Assembly: GCA_965651135.1 (NCBI GenBank)
Contig: CBFGRJ010000388.1
Span: 1-7,078, forward strand
From: JAICQQ01 sp965651135
Lineage (GTDB): Bacteria; Myxococcota_A; Polyangia; Polyangiales; Polyangiaceae
Direction of reading: 5' to 3'
DNA: 7,078 nucleotides
Made by a program: the position numbers and the translations under genes
In this document: one piece after another, positions 1-6,983 of the stretch
Layout: each line of letters starts with the position of its first letter
How positions within the stretch are numbered: position 1 is the first letter of the stretch
Notes under the pieces: generated by a model
Databases searched by the model: none
Told to the model about the DNA's origin: nothing
Seen by the model: the letters and a program-made list of their open reading frames with translations, nothing else

Positions 1-79
1 ACCCCAAACCTTTACACGAGAAGCCGACGACGATGCGTTCGGAGCACTCCGGGCAGCACGCGTAGGGACCATCGAGGAG
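1..79. other. Leader of the desaturase gene, no recognised gene
   Basis: No complete gene is visible here. The frame used by the desaturase is open from base 2 but contains no ATG, GTG or TTG before base 80. Its third-position G/C bias (about 15 of 26 codons) is weaker than in the gene body, so this looks non-coding or like the fragment of a longer N-terminus. A GAGGAG purine run at 74-79 directly abuts the ATG at 80 and is too close to be a standard ribosome binding site. An AGGGA at 65-69 is better spaced. A short palindrome, CGGAG-CA-CTCCG, lies at 40-51. TTTACA at 11-16 resembles a -35 box, but no convincing -10 box follows. Confidence 0.4.
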
Positions 80-1225
80 ATGGAGCGCGGAAGCTCAGAG
101 GCGAGAGGCACGCGATGGCTTGGCGGCGGGAGCCTGAAGAGAAGCCTTGCTGCGGAGCAAAGCAAGCGTCCTACATTCACGCGAGACGAAGGGTTTCGCC
201 GGGCGGTCGTCCGCGAGGTCCACGCCTACTTTGCCAAAGCCGACCTGTCTTCATTCGCGGATCGGCGCATGTACTTCAAGGCTGCGGTGACGCTGCTGTG
301 GTTCCTGGGGTCCTACTTGGCACTGGTTTTCGTCGCGACGAACTGGTGGCAGGCCATTTTAGCCTCGGCATCGCTGGCGTTCGCCACGGCCGTCGTCGGT
401 TTCAACGTTCAACACGATGCAAACCACGGCGCGTTCTCGAAAAGCCGGCGAGTCAACCACGTCGTGGGACTCACGCTCGACATGCTGGGGGCCAGCTCAT
501 ACGTGTGGCACGCCAAGCACAACATCTCGCACCACACCTACACGAACGTGGAGGGATCGGACAGCGACATCGACCTAGGGCCGCTGGCCCGTTTGGCGCC
601 GGCGCAACCGCGTCGACGCTTGCACCGCTTTCAACACTACTACCTGTGGGTGCTCTACGGGTTCCTGCTTCCAGTGTGGCACTTCTTCCATGACTTCCGG
701 TGCGTCGCGACAGGCCGGATAGCCCGCCATCGATTTCCCCGACCACGAGGCTGGTCCCTGGTCGAGATGATCGCGGGCAAGGTCCTGTTTTTCGGCTATG
801 CCCTGGCGATTCCGATATTGTTTCACCCGGCCTGGAAGGTGTTCCTTTTTTACGCATTCACGGCTGTGATAATCGGGGTCGTGCTGAGCGTGGTCTTTCA
901 GCTGGCTCACTGCGTACAAGAGGCGAACTTTCCCAGTCCGCCGCCACCGGGCGGGCGTTTGGCCAGTGCCTGGGGTGTGCACCAGGTGCAGACCACGGTG
1001 GATTTCGCGCAAGGTAACCGCATTCTTTCCTGGTACCTCGGCGGTCTGAATTTCCAGATCGAGCACCATCTGTTCCCGCGGATCTGCCACGTTCACTATC
1101 CGGTCATTGCCCCGATCGTGCGGAATGTCTGCGCGGACTTCGACATTCGCTATGCCGCTCACGAAACGCTTGCAGATGCCCTCAAGTCGCACTTTCGCTG
1201 GATTCGGCGCCTCGGCCGCTCGTAA
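80..1225 (+). CDS. Membrane fatty acid desaturase (acyl-CoA/acyl-lipid, QIEHH type)
   Basis: This is an integral-membrane di-iron desaturase that would insert a double bond into a fatty acyl chain using oxygen and an electron donor. The 381-residue translation has the three histidine boxes: HDANH at 112-116, HNISHH at 147-152 and QIEHH at 326-330. Glutamine as the first residue of the third box is typical of the group containing front-end (delta-5/delta-6, 'linoleoyl-CoA') desaturases and bacterial DesA3-like enzymes. Hydrophobic segments lie near residues 68-86, 90-108, 187-204, 229-248 and 254-274. There is no fused cytochrome b5 domain, so a separate electron donor is needed. ATG at 80 is the only usable start in the window. 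Residues 1-30 are poorly conserved in character and less codon-biased, and the frame is open further left, so the true start is uncertain. The C-terminus (LKSHFRWIRRLGRS) is family-like and overlaps nhaA convergently by 44 bases. Regiospecificity cannot be read from the sequence. Confidence 0.93.
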   Translation: MERGSSEARGTRWLGGGSLKRSLAAEQSKRPTFTRDEGFRRAVVREVHAYFAKADLSSFADRRMYFKAAVTLLWFLGSYLALVFVATNWWQAILASASLAFATAVVGFNVQHDANHGAFSKSRRVNHVVGLTLDMLGASSYVWHAKHNISHHTYTNVEGSDSDIDLGPLARLAPAQPRRRLHRFQHYYLWVLYGFLLPVWHFFHDFRCVATGRIARHRFPRPRGWSLVEMIAGKVLFFGYALAIPILFHPAWKVFLFYAFTAVIIGVVLSVVFQLAHCVQEANFPSPPPPGGRLASAWGVHQVQTTVDFAQGNRILSWYLGGLNFQIEHHLFPRICHVHYPVIAPIVRNVCADFDIRYAAHETLADALKSHFRWIRRLGRS

Positions 1226-2531
1226 GCTTGGTCCGCGTCAGCCACCACAGCGCGAGAACGCCGCTGACGCCCGCCACGACCGATGCCGCCAAGATCCCCG
1301 TCTTCGCTGCGGCCAACATGGCGGGTGCAAATGCCAGCCCCGCGATGAACAACGACATCGTGAAGCCGATGCCCGTCAGCACAGAGCCCGCGGTGAGAAC
1401 GGACCACTTCAAGCCCGCGGGGCGCGTTGCGAGGCCCGTGCGAGCCGCGAGCCAGCTCAGGCCGACCACGCCGATCGGTTTACCCAGAACCAGGCCAGCC
1501 AGAACGGCAAGGACGATCGGGTCTTTGATCCCCGTCCACGATATGTCGACCCCTGCATTGGCCAGGGCAAAGATGGGCATGATGACGAAGCCCGACCACG
1601 GATGGAGCTTGAGTTCGAGGCGTTCGACCGGAGACACAGCCTCCCTGGCTGCGACTCCCGCCCGCCCCAGGTCGGCTCGGCCCGCCGCAACGGTGCTCGC
1701 GTCGTCTCCCACAGGCGGAGAAAGCACCCGCTCGAGAATGGAGTGCAGCCGCTCGTTGCTCACCCACTCTCTCGCCGGCGTCATCAACCCGAGGACGACG
1801 CCCGCAACCGTCGGATGCAGTCCGGATGCGTCGAAGGCGAGCCACACAGCCACGCCAAGAAGAACGTAGACGGGCACGCCGCGAATCCCCGCGCGCGCCG
1901 CCCCGTACACCGTCACGAGCAGCCCCGCGGCGAGGACCAACGCGGGCCAGTGGAGCGCACTTCCGTACCCGATGGCCACGACCAGAATGGCACCCACGTC
2001 ATCAAAGATTGCGAGCGACAGGAGAAACAGGCGGAGACTGCTCGGGATGCGGGAGCCGAGCAGCGCCAGCGCGCCCATGACGAATGCCGTGTCGGTCGCC
2101 ATGACGGTTCCCCACCCGTGCACCCCGGGCTGGCCCACCATGAGCGCGAGGTAAAGCGAGGCGGGGGCGAGCATGCCTCCGAGTGCGCCGGCGAGCGAAA
2201 AGGCGGCCATGCGACGATTGCGCAGCTCGCCACGAACCAGGGCGCGCTTGAGCTCCAAGGCGACGACGAAAAAGAACAGCGTCATCAACCCATCGTTGAT
2301 CCAGTGCCGCAGCGGCCGGCTGAAATCAACGGCACCCCACGTCAGTCCGACCGGAGTTTCCCAGAAGCGCAAGAACGGCTGAGACCATGGTGAGTTCGAC
2401 ACGATGAGCGCTGCGACCGCCGCGACGGCCAACAGCACCCCAGTCGCGGCCTCGACCTTGAGAAAGCGCGCAAAGGGTCGCGTGAATCGATCGGCGAGCT
2501 CGGGTGGAAGATCGCTATCGCCCGGCTCCAT
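1182..2531 (-). CDS. nhaA: Na+/H+ antiporter NhaA
   Basis: This inner-membrane antiporter exchanges cytoplasmic Na+ (or Li+) for external protons, giving salt tolerance and pH homeostasis. The 449-residue product matches E. coli NhaA along its length: WINDGLMTLFF near residue 77, ALELKR near 91, ATDTAF with D147 (E. coli D133), AIFDDVGAI with D177/D178 (E. coli D163/D164, the ion-binding pair), GLHPTVAG near 237, FALANAGV near 321, GKP with K351 (E. coli K300), and GIGFTMSLFIA near 387. All key residues are present, so it should be functional. It is about 60 residues longer than E. coli NhaA. Most of the excess is a hydrophilic, acidic/alanine-rich loop at about 256-304 and a short polar tail. 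ATG at 2531 is preferred, but a GTG immediately upstream (2534-2532) is an alternative. Either start lies inside the last codons of the hybrid kinase, so the two genes overlap by 17 or 20 bases. The TAAGGG just before the start is an atypically spaced ribosome site, which favours translational coupling. The 3' end overlaps the desaturase gene antisense. Confidence 0.95.
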   Translation of the reverse strand: MEPGDSDLPPELADRFTRPFARFLKVEAATGVLLAVAAVAALIVSNSPWSQPFLRFWETPVGLTWGAVDFSRPLRHWINDGLMTLFFFVVALELKRALVRGELRNRRMAAFSLAGALGGMLAPASLYLALMVGQPGVHGWGTVMATDTAFVMGALALLGSRIPSSLRLFLLSLAIFDDVGAILVVAIGYGSALHWPALVLAAGLLVTVYGAARAGIRGVPVYVLLGVAVWLAFDASGLHPTVAGVVLGLMTPAREWVSNERLHSILERVLSPPVGDDASTVAAGRADLGRAGVAAREAVSPVERLELKLHPWSGFVIMPIFALANAGVDISWTGIKDPIVLAVLAGLVLGKPIGVVGLSWLAARTGLATRPAGLKWSVLTAGSVLTGIGFTMSLFIAGLAFAPAMLAAAKTGILAASVVAGVSGVLALWWLTRTKLTSGRGAESSESAT

Positions 2532-5500
2532 CACCCTTACTCACGTCATCAAAGGGTCGCGTGTGAGCGGTCTCGCTCCGCTCGGCCAGCGTCGCGACGA
2601 TCGATTGTAGATGTGCTGCATCCACCGGCTTTCGAACGTGCATCTGAAAGCCCGCCTGCATCGCTCGCCGCCGATCCTCGTCGCTGCCCAGGGCGGTAAT
2701 CGCCGCGGCTGGTACACGCCCGCCCCGCTCGGGGGCGAGGTGCCTCACCCTCTCCATGAAGCTGAAACCATCCTCGCCGGGCATCGCAATGTCGGAGAGG
2801 ATGACCTGCGGCCGAAACTCCTCGACGGCCAGAAAACCGGCCGCGGCCGAGGGGGCAGCTCGCACGTCGGCCCCAAGCTCCGAGAGCATCGCGGCGTAGG
2901 TCTCCCGGGTGTCATCGTCGTCTTCGACCAAAAGGACTCGCACGCCTGCAATCCCTCGAACGCTCGGTTGCCGCGCGGTGGCGACTTTCGCAGCCTCAGC
3001 GGCTCCAACGGGCAGCTTCACTCGAAAGGTGGATCCCTTGCCCTCGCCCGGACTCTCGGCGTGCACGCTGCCACCGTGAGCCTCGACGAGATGTCGGATA
3101 ATCGAGAGTCCCAGGCCGAGACCACCATGGGTTCGCGTCACCGAGGAGTCGGCCTGGACAAACCTGTTGAAGAGCAGGGGCAGCACTTCGGGGCGAATAC
3201 CCATGCCGGTATCGGTAACGGAGAGCTCTGCTTGGTCGCGCTCACGCTCGAGACGTACCGCGACGCGGCCACCGTGGGGCGTGAACTTGATCGCGTTGGT
3301 GAGTAGGTTGTTGACCACCTGCTGCAGGCGCGCCGCATCGCCGTAGACGGTGCCGATCTCGCCATCGATCACGAAATCGAAGTCCAACGACTTGGCCTGT
3401 GCGGCGGGCTGCGCGATGTCAACGGCGCTCTGGACGACGGCCTCAAGGTCGACCGGTGCCAGATCGAGCAGGAGCTTGCCCGAGACGATGCGGGAAACGT
3501 CCAGCAGATCATCGATGAGTCTGGACTGAGCTTGTGTGGCGCGTTCGATCGAGGAGCTGGCTCGCTCGATTCTGCGGTCCTCGGGCGCGATCTGCTTGAG
3601 CAGCTGTGCAGACATCAGCATCGTGCTGAGCGGCGTGCGCAGCTCGTGCGAGAGAGTCGCGAGGAACAGGTCCTTGGCCTGGTTCGCCCGCTCGGCCTCG
3701 AGCCTCGCCTGCTTCTCCGATGCGAGGAGCTGCTCCCGCTCGGCCTCGAGCCCACGCAGTTCGGTGACATCGTCGACCGCCAGCAGCATCATCGACGCAA
3801 CGCCGTCCGAAATGATGGGACGGCCCGTCAGAGAAAGGGTCCCGCGACCGACGTGGGGGATCTCTGTGTTTACCTCGAAAGCGCTGAACGGAGTGTGCTT
3901 GGTGATCGACTCCTCCAGCGTCTTTTTTACGGCAGGCATCTCCCACAGCTCCGCTCCGAGCTGGAATAGGGGCTTGCCCTGGACCTGCTCCGCGGAAACC
4001 GAAAATCTCTGGAGGAATGCCGCGTTCGCCGAGAGTACGCGCAAGCTCGAGTCGAGCACGACCAGGGCAGTCGTCACCGTCTCGACGATGTTTTGGGCGT
4101 AGTCACGGGTGCTCTCGGCATCCTGTCGCGCGTGCTTGAGGACGTCCACATCGAGGAACGCGAGAACCGCGCCGTTGAGGCGCTGATCGGTCGTACGGTA
4201 GGGTCGGATGTGCATTCGGAACCAGTGCCCGTCTTGCCGTTGGACCTCCCATTCCTTGGGCGACATGCCGCCTATCACTTCTCTTATGCGGCTCGGGAGA
4301 TCCTCGACCTGGAGCTTGAGCCTTAGGTCATCGATAGGCCGCCCCACGTCCTCGGGAATGAAGCTCGCGATGTCGCTGACCGTCGGCGTGAAACGGCGGA
4401 CCCGGAGCTCGAGGTCGACGATGATGACGGGGATCTCGACGCTGGACAGGAGGTTTTCGAGATCGCTGGCGATCTGGTCGAGCTCCTGGTTGCGGATCCG
4501 GAGCTGATCGTTGACCGTCGAGAGCTCCTCGTTGGTGGACTGCAGCTCCTCTTTGGCGCTCTGCAGCTCCTCGTTCGTGCTCTGCAGCTCTTCGTTGGTG
4601 GCGACCATCTCCTCGTTCGTGGCGGCGAGATCATCGGTGGTGGTCTGGTGTTCGGAGATGAGCGACTGGAGGTAGTCCTTGGTCGCGGCCAGCTCGGCCT
4701 TGAGCCGATGTAATTCGGCGACGGGCTCCGCGGGTGCTTCGGGCTCCACCGCGCTCACGGCGTGGCGCTCGCCCTCGTCCGCGCGTACCCCGGTCTCATC
4801 GAAAAGAACGAGGAAGTAGCGTTCCGCCGAGTCGGGAGTGTGTGCGAGCGGAGCCACTTCGACATCGACAACCCGCGTCTCGGCGCCGACCTTTATTCGC
4901 AGCCCCGACTTTCTGACGGATGTGGACTGCGCCTTGGCCCGCTCGATCGCCTCATGAACATGCGCCACCAAGTCTTCGCGCGCCATCCGCAAAAGGTTCG
5001 CTTGTGGTTGGCCGGGCGGTTGCTCGAGGTAGGCTCCGGTCCGCCCACGGAACTGGACGATCTCCAGTCGGTCGTTCACGAGCACTCCCGGCGGCGCGTA
5101 ACGCGCAAGCAGGAGATGATCGGCCTGCCTCTGGGCCTCGCGCGCGGGATAGCGGCGCACCGCGAGCTTGCCCTCCGACAGCTTGCCCTCGACCTCGCGA
5201 CCGGCCGGCAGGGGGTAGACGAGCCGGCGACTCTCCCCTGTCTTCGCGAAGATCCGATGTTCCTTGTCGAGAGGCGCAAAGAGGTCCGAAAAGCCCGCGA
5301 TGGTCTCGCTCTGACCTAGGAAGAGATACCCCTTCTTGTTCAGACAGTGATGCAAGAGCGGGATCACTTGACGCTGCAGCTCGGCGTCGAAATAGATGAG
5401 GACGTTTCGACAGCTGATGAGATCGAGCTTGGCAAAGGGAGGGTCACGGGTGAGGTCGTGCTTCACGAACACGCAGATGTCGCGGATGCGCTTGCCGATT

Positions 5501-6774
5501 TGGTAGCCGCCCTCGACGCGATCGAAGAAGCGGGACAATCGTTCGCGAGCCACGCCGACCACCGCTGTCTCTGGATAACGGCCGATGCGGGCCGTCTCGA
5601 TGGCCTCCTCACTCAGGTCGGTGCCGAAGATCTTGATGGTGATACTCTCGGCCCGGCTATCCAGGGACTCGAGGAGGCAGATGGCGAGCGCGTAGACTTC
5701 CTCGCCCGTCGAGCATCCCGGAACCCAGATTCGGATCGAATCGCCGTCGTCCTTGCCTTGCGCGAGTGGAGCGAAGACCTTCTCCTTCAGCGCGGTGAAG
5801 GCATCTGGATCGCGGAAGAAGGACGTGACGTGAATGAGCATGTCCTGCGCCAGCGCCGTGGCCTCGTCCGGGGCGTCGCGGAGCAGAGCGGCGTATTCAT
5901 CCAGCCCACCGACCCGCTGCAGCGCCATACGCCTCTCGATGCGCCGGAGCACCGTCGTCCGCTTGTAGCCGGAAAAATCGATGCCCGCCTGCTGCCGCGC
6001 GAGGGCGAAGACCGCAGCCAGGCTCTTCTCTTGGTCGAGCAAGGGCTCTTTGGGCTCGCCCTCGATGTCGCTCGGAACAGTGACGTACGGATGGTGGCTG
6101 AGCCGCTCGAGCTCACCGGCGATCTGCTCTGGGGTGCCTCGAAAGTCGACCACTCCGGCGCCAAGCGCGCTCTCCGGCATGCCGCGGAATTGAGCCGAGT
6201 CCGGTTCTTGCGCGATCGCGAAGCCGCCCTCGGCCTTGATCGCCCTGAGCCCTTCGGTTCCGTCGGCGCCCGAGCCGGACAAGACGATACCAATGGCGCG
6301 ATTTCGCCGGTCCTCGGCGAGGGACCGGAAGAACGAGTCGATCGGGAGGTGAAGCCGGCCGGTCAACCGCCGAGGGACAAGCCTCAGGATCCCCTGCTCA
6401 ATGGCGATGTCTGAATCCGAGGGGATCACGTGCGCTCGGTTCGGTTGGACCGACATGCCGCTTTCCGCCTCGACTACCGGTAGCCGGGTGACCCCCTCGA
6501 GCACGCTCGTGAGCATGCTTGGCCGCTCGGGGTCCAAGTGCTGAACCACAACGAACGCAATGCCCGAGTCGTCGGGCAGTTGGCCGAACAGCTGCCTCAG
6601 CGCCTCGAGCCCACCTGCCGAAGCGCCGATCCCCACCACCGGGAACGATGCGGTGCCATCGGCATCGGCCGAGGTCCCGCCGGTCTCGTCGGCCGGGCTG
6701 CCCGGCGGCGGACCCGTCCGGGACTCGGTGGAGCCTCCGTTGTGCTTGGGCCTACTGTTCTTGGGCTTCCTCAT
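2515..6774 (-). CDS. CheB-CheR-PAS hybrid histidine kinase with C-terminal receiver
   Basis: This is a soluble multidomain signalling protein of about 1419 residues with no transmembrane segment. Residues 1-42 are a disordered Gly/Pro/Ser/Asp-rich leader. Residues 45-230 are a CheB methylesterase domain with GIGASAGG (S52), QH (H79) and GSGADG (D171), an intact catalytic triad but no N-terminal receiver. Residues 248-515 are a CheR methyltransferase with the SAM loop PGCSTGEE (352-359) and CRNVLIYF (455-462). A degenerate PAS-like region spans 550-665 (RYAPPGVLV). A coiled coil with tandem heptads runs from 686 to 780, followed by PAS domains at about 775-880 and 890-1005. The HisKA domain holds H1043 in LSHELRTP. 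The HATPase_c domain has NNLLTNAIKF (1155-1164), DTGMGI (1188-1193) and GGLGLGL (1217-1223). The receiver (1279-1395) has the acidic pocket at 1284-1286, phospho-acceptor D1328 in LSDIAMPG, T1360 and K1382. All catalytic residues are present. The frame continues upstream to 6996, but that stretch crosses promoter-like DNA and is not protein-like, so ATG at 6774 is chosen. The ribosome site there (GAGA, five bases upstream) is weak. It is co-oriented with, and overlaps, nhaA. Confidence 0.93.
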   Translation of the reverse strand: MRKPKNSRPKHNGGSTESRTGPPPGSPADETGGTSADADGTASFPVVGIGASAGGLEALRQLFGQLPDDSGIAFVVVQHLDPERPSMLTSVLEGVTRLPVVEAESGMSVQPNRAHVIPSDSDIAIEQGILRLVPRRLTGRLHLPIDSFFRSLAEDRRNRAIGIVLSGSGADGTEGLRAIKAEGGFAIAQEPDSAQFRGMPESALGAGVVDFRGTPEQIAGELERLSHHPYVTVPSDIEGEPKEPLLDQEKSLAAVFALARQQAGIDFSGYKRTTVLRRIERRMALQRVGGLDEYAALLRDAPDEATALAQDMLIHVTSFFRDPDAFTALKEKVFAPLAQGKDDGDSIRIWVPGCSTGEEVYALAICLLESLDSRAESITIKIFGTDLSEEAIETARIGRYPETAVVGVARERLSRFFDRVEGGYQIGKRIRDICVFVKHDLTRDPPFAKLDLISCRNVLIYFDAELQRQVIPLLHHCLNKKGYLFLGQSETIAGFSDLFAPLDKEHRIFAKTGESRRLVYPLPAGREVEGKLSEGKLAVRRYPAREAQRQADHLLLARYAPPGVLVNDRLEIVQFRGRTGAYLEQPPGQPQANLLRMAREDLVAHVHEAIERAKAQSTSVRKSGLRIKVGAETRVVDVEVAPLAHTPDSAERYFLVLFDETGVRADEGERHAVSAVEPEAPAEPVAELHRLKAELAATKDYLQSLISEHQTTTDDLAATNEEMVATNEELQSTNEELQSAKEELQSTNEELSTVNDQLRIRNQELDQIASDLENLLSSVEIPVIIVDLELRVRRFTPTVSDIASFIPEDVGRPIDDLRLKLQVEDLPSRIREVIGGMSPKEWEVQRQDGHWFRMHIRPYRTTDQRLNGAVLAFLDVDVLKHARQDAESTRDYAQNIVETVTTALVVLDSSLRVLSANAAFLQRFSVSAEQVQGKPLFQLGAELWEMPAVKKTLEESITKHTPFSAFEVNTEIPHVGRGTLSLTGRPIISDGVASMMLLAVDDVTELRGLEAEREQLLASEKQARLEAERANQAKDLFLATLSHELRTPLSTMLMSAQLLKQIAPEDRRIERASSSIERATQAQSRLIDDLLDVSRIVSGKLLLDLAPVDLEAVVQSAVDIAQPAAQAKSLDFDFVIDGEIGTVYGDAARLQQVVNNLLTNAIKFTPHGGRVAVRLERERDQAELSVTDTGMGIRPEVLPLLFNRFVQADSSVTRTHGGLGLGLSIIRHLVEAHGGSVHAESPGEGKGSTFRVKLPVGAAEAAKVATARQPSVRGIAGVRVLLVEDDDDTRETYAAMLSELGADVRAAPSAAAGFLAVEEFRPQVILSDIAMPGEDGFSFMERVRHLAPERGGRVPAAAITALGSDEDRRRAMQAGFQMHVRKPVDAAHLQSIVATLAERSETAHTRPFDDVSKGDGAGR
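2529..2540 (-). promoter_or_regulatory. nhaA translation start inside the kinase 3' end
   Basis: Read on the minus strand, GTAAGGGTGATG contains a TAAGGG run followed at once by GTG and then ATG in the nhaA frame. The same bases encode the kinase residues S-K-G-D near its C-terminus, and the kinase stop (TAG, 2517-2515) comes 12 bases after the nhaA ATG. The purine run is only two bases from the ATG, which is poor spacing for independent initiation. Re-initiation by ribosomes finishing the kinase is the likely route. No other start codon in the nhaA frame precedes the first membrane helix, which supports this start. Confidence 0.6.
4519..4623 (-). repeat. Five tandem 21-base units encoding coiled-coil heptads
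   Basis: Within the kinase gene, residues 718-752 are five consecutive seven-residue repeats: ATNEEMV, ATNEELQ, STNEELQ, SAKEELQ and STNEELS. The DNA repeats with a 21-base period, including recurring CTGCAGCTC blocks. These heptads are characteristic of the linker in CheB/CheR-PAS fusion proteins and would form a parallel helix carrying signals from the methylation and PAS-like modules to the later PAS and kinase modules. Near-identical units make copy-number change by slippage possible without breaking the frame. Confidence 0.85.
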
Positions 6775-6858
6775 GGGCGTCTCTACGAGCGATCCCTCTT
6801 CGCCCGGTTTCCACGACCATGAGAACAAACTTATGGGGGGTCCGAGACCGGACCATAC
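6775..6858 (-). other. Predicted 5' untranslated leader of the kinase-nhaA transcript
   Basis: If transcription begins about seven bases past the predicted -10 box, near 6858, the messenger has an untranslated leader of about 84 bases before the ATG at 6774. It contains a possible five-pair hairpin, GGTCC/GGACC, at 6839-6843 and 6850-6854 with a six-base loop. No known riboswitch is recognised. A purine run (GAAGAGGGA) lies about 20 bases upstream of the chosen ATG, too far to be its standard ribosome binding site, and no start codon lies at the right distance from it. Confidence 0.35.
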
Positions 6859-6886
6859 TAGTGTAGTATGCTTTCCTATATGGTCC
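6850..6886. promoter_or_regulatory. Nested inverted repeats, candidate operator
   Basis: Two inverted repeats interlock over the predicted kinase promoter. The inner one is CATACTA-GTG-TAGTATG (6854-6870), with perfect seven-base arms around a three-base centre, covering the -10 box. The outer one is GGACCATA (6850-6857) and TATGGTCC (6879-6886), with perfect eight-base arms separated by 21 bases, the right arm sitting in the promoter spacer. The placement suits binding by a dimeric repressor. The regulator family is not recognised. If transcribed from further upstream, the two repeats could instead form competing RNA hairpins, but there is no T-tract typical of a terminator. Confidence 0.5.
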
Positions 6887-6892
6887 TGGCAA
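6865..6892 (-). promoter_or_regulatory. Sigma70-like promoter for the kinase-nhaA unit
   Basis: On the minus strand there is TTGCCA (6892-6887, five of six matches to TTGACA), a 16-base spacer, and CATACT (6870-6865, four of six matches to TATAAT). This AT-rich patch stands out in GC-rich surroundings and lies about 90 bases upstream of the kinase start. It is correctly oriented and is overlapped by the inverted repeats described separately. The spacer is one base short of optimal. This is a sequence match only. Confidence 0.5.
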
Positions 6893-6983
6893 GGGGTGAT
6901 TTCAGCTGGATCCAAGAGAAATCGGGGCCTTTTGCCTCGGCACGGGAGCATGCCCTGGGGCAGACCTGTACCTTGGAAGCAGG

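Noticed and set aside
40..51. Palindrome CGGAG-CA-CTCCG upstream of the desaturase
   Set aside because: Five-base GC arms occur often by chance in this composition, and no promoter boxes are recognisable around it, so it is not called as an operator.
1200..1250. Search for a bidirectional terminator between the desaturase and nhaA
   Set aside because: No stable GC hairpin with a flanking T-tract on either strand was found, and the genes overlap, leaving no room for a conventional one.
1107..2393. Plus-strand open frame of 428 codons antisense to nhaA
   Set aside because: It lies entirely opposite the desaturase end and nhaA. The product is Arg/His/Gln/Pro-rich without any recognisable fold or membrane pattern, and nhaA on the other strand is an unambiguous family member. 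It is a by-product of high GC content.
5347..6414. Plus-strand open frame of 355 codons opposite the CheB/CheR region
   Set aside because: It mirrors a conserved catalytic region on the minus strand. The product has no motif, and long antisense frames are expected with this codon bias.
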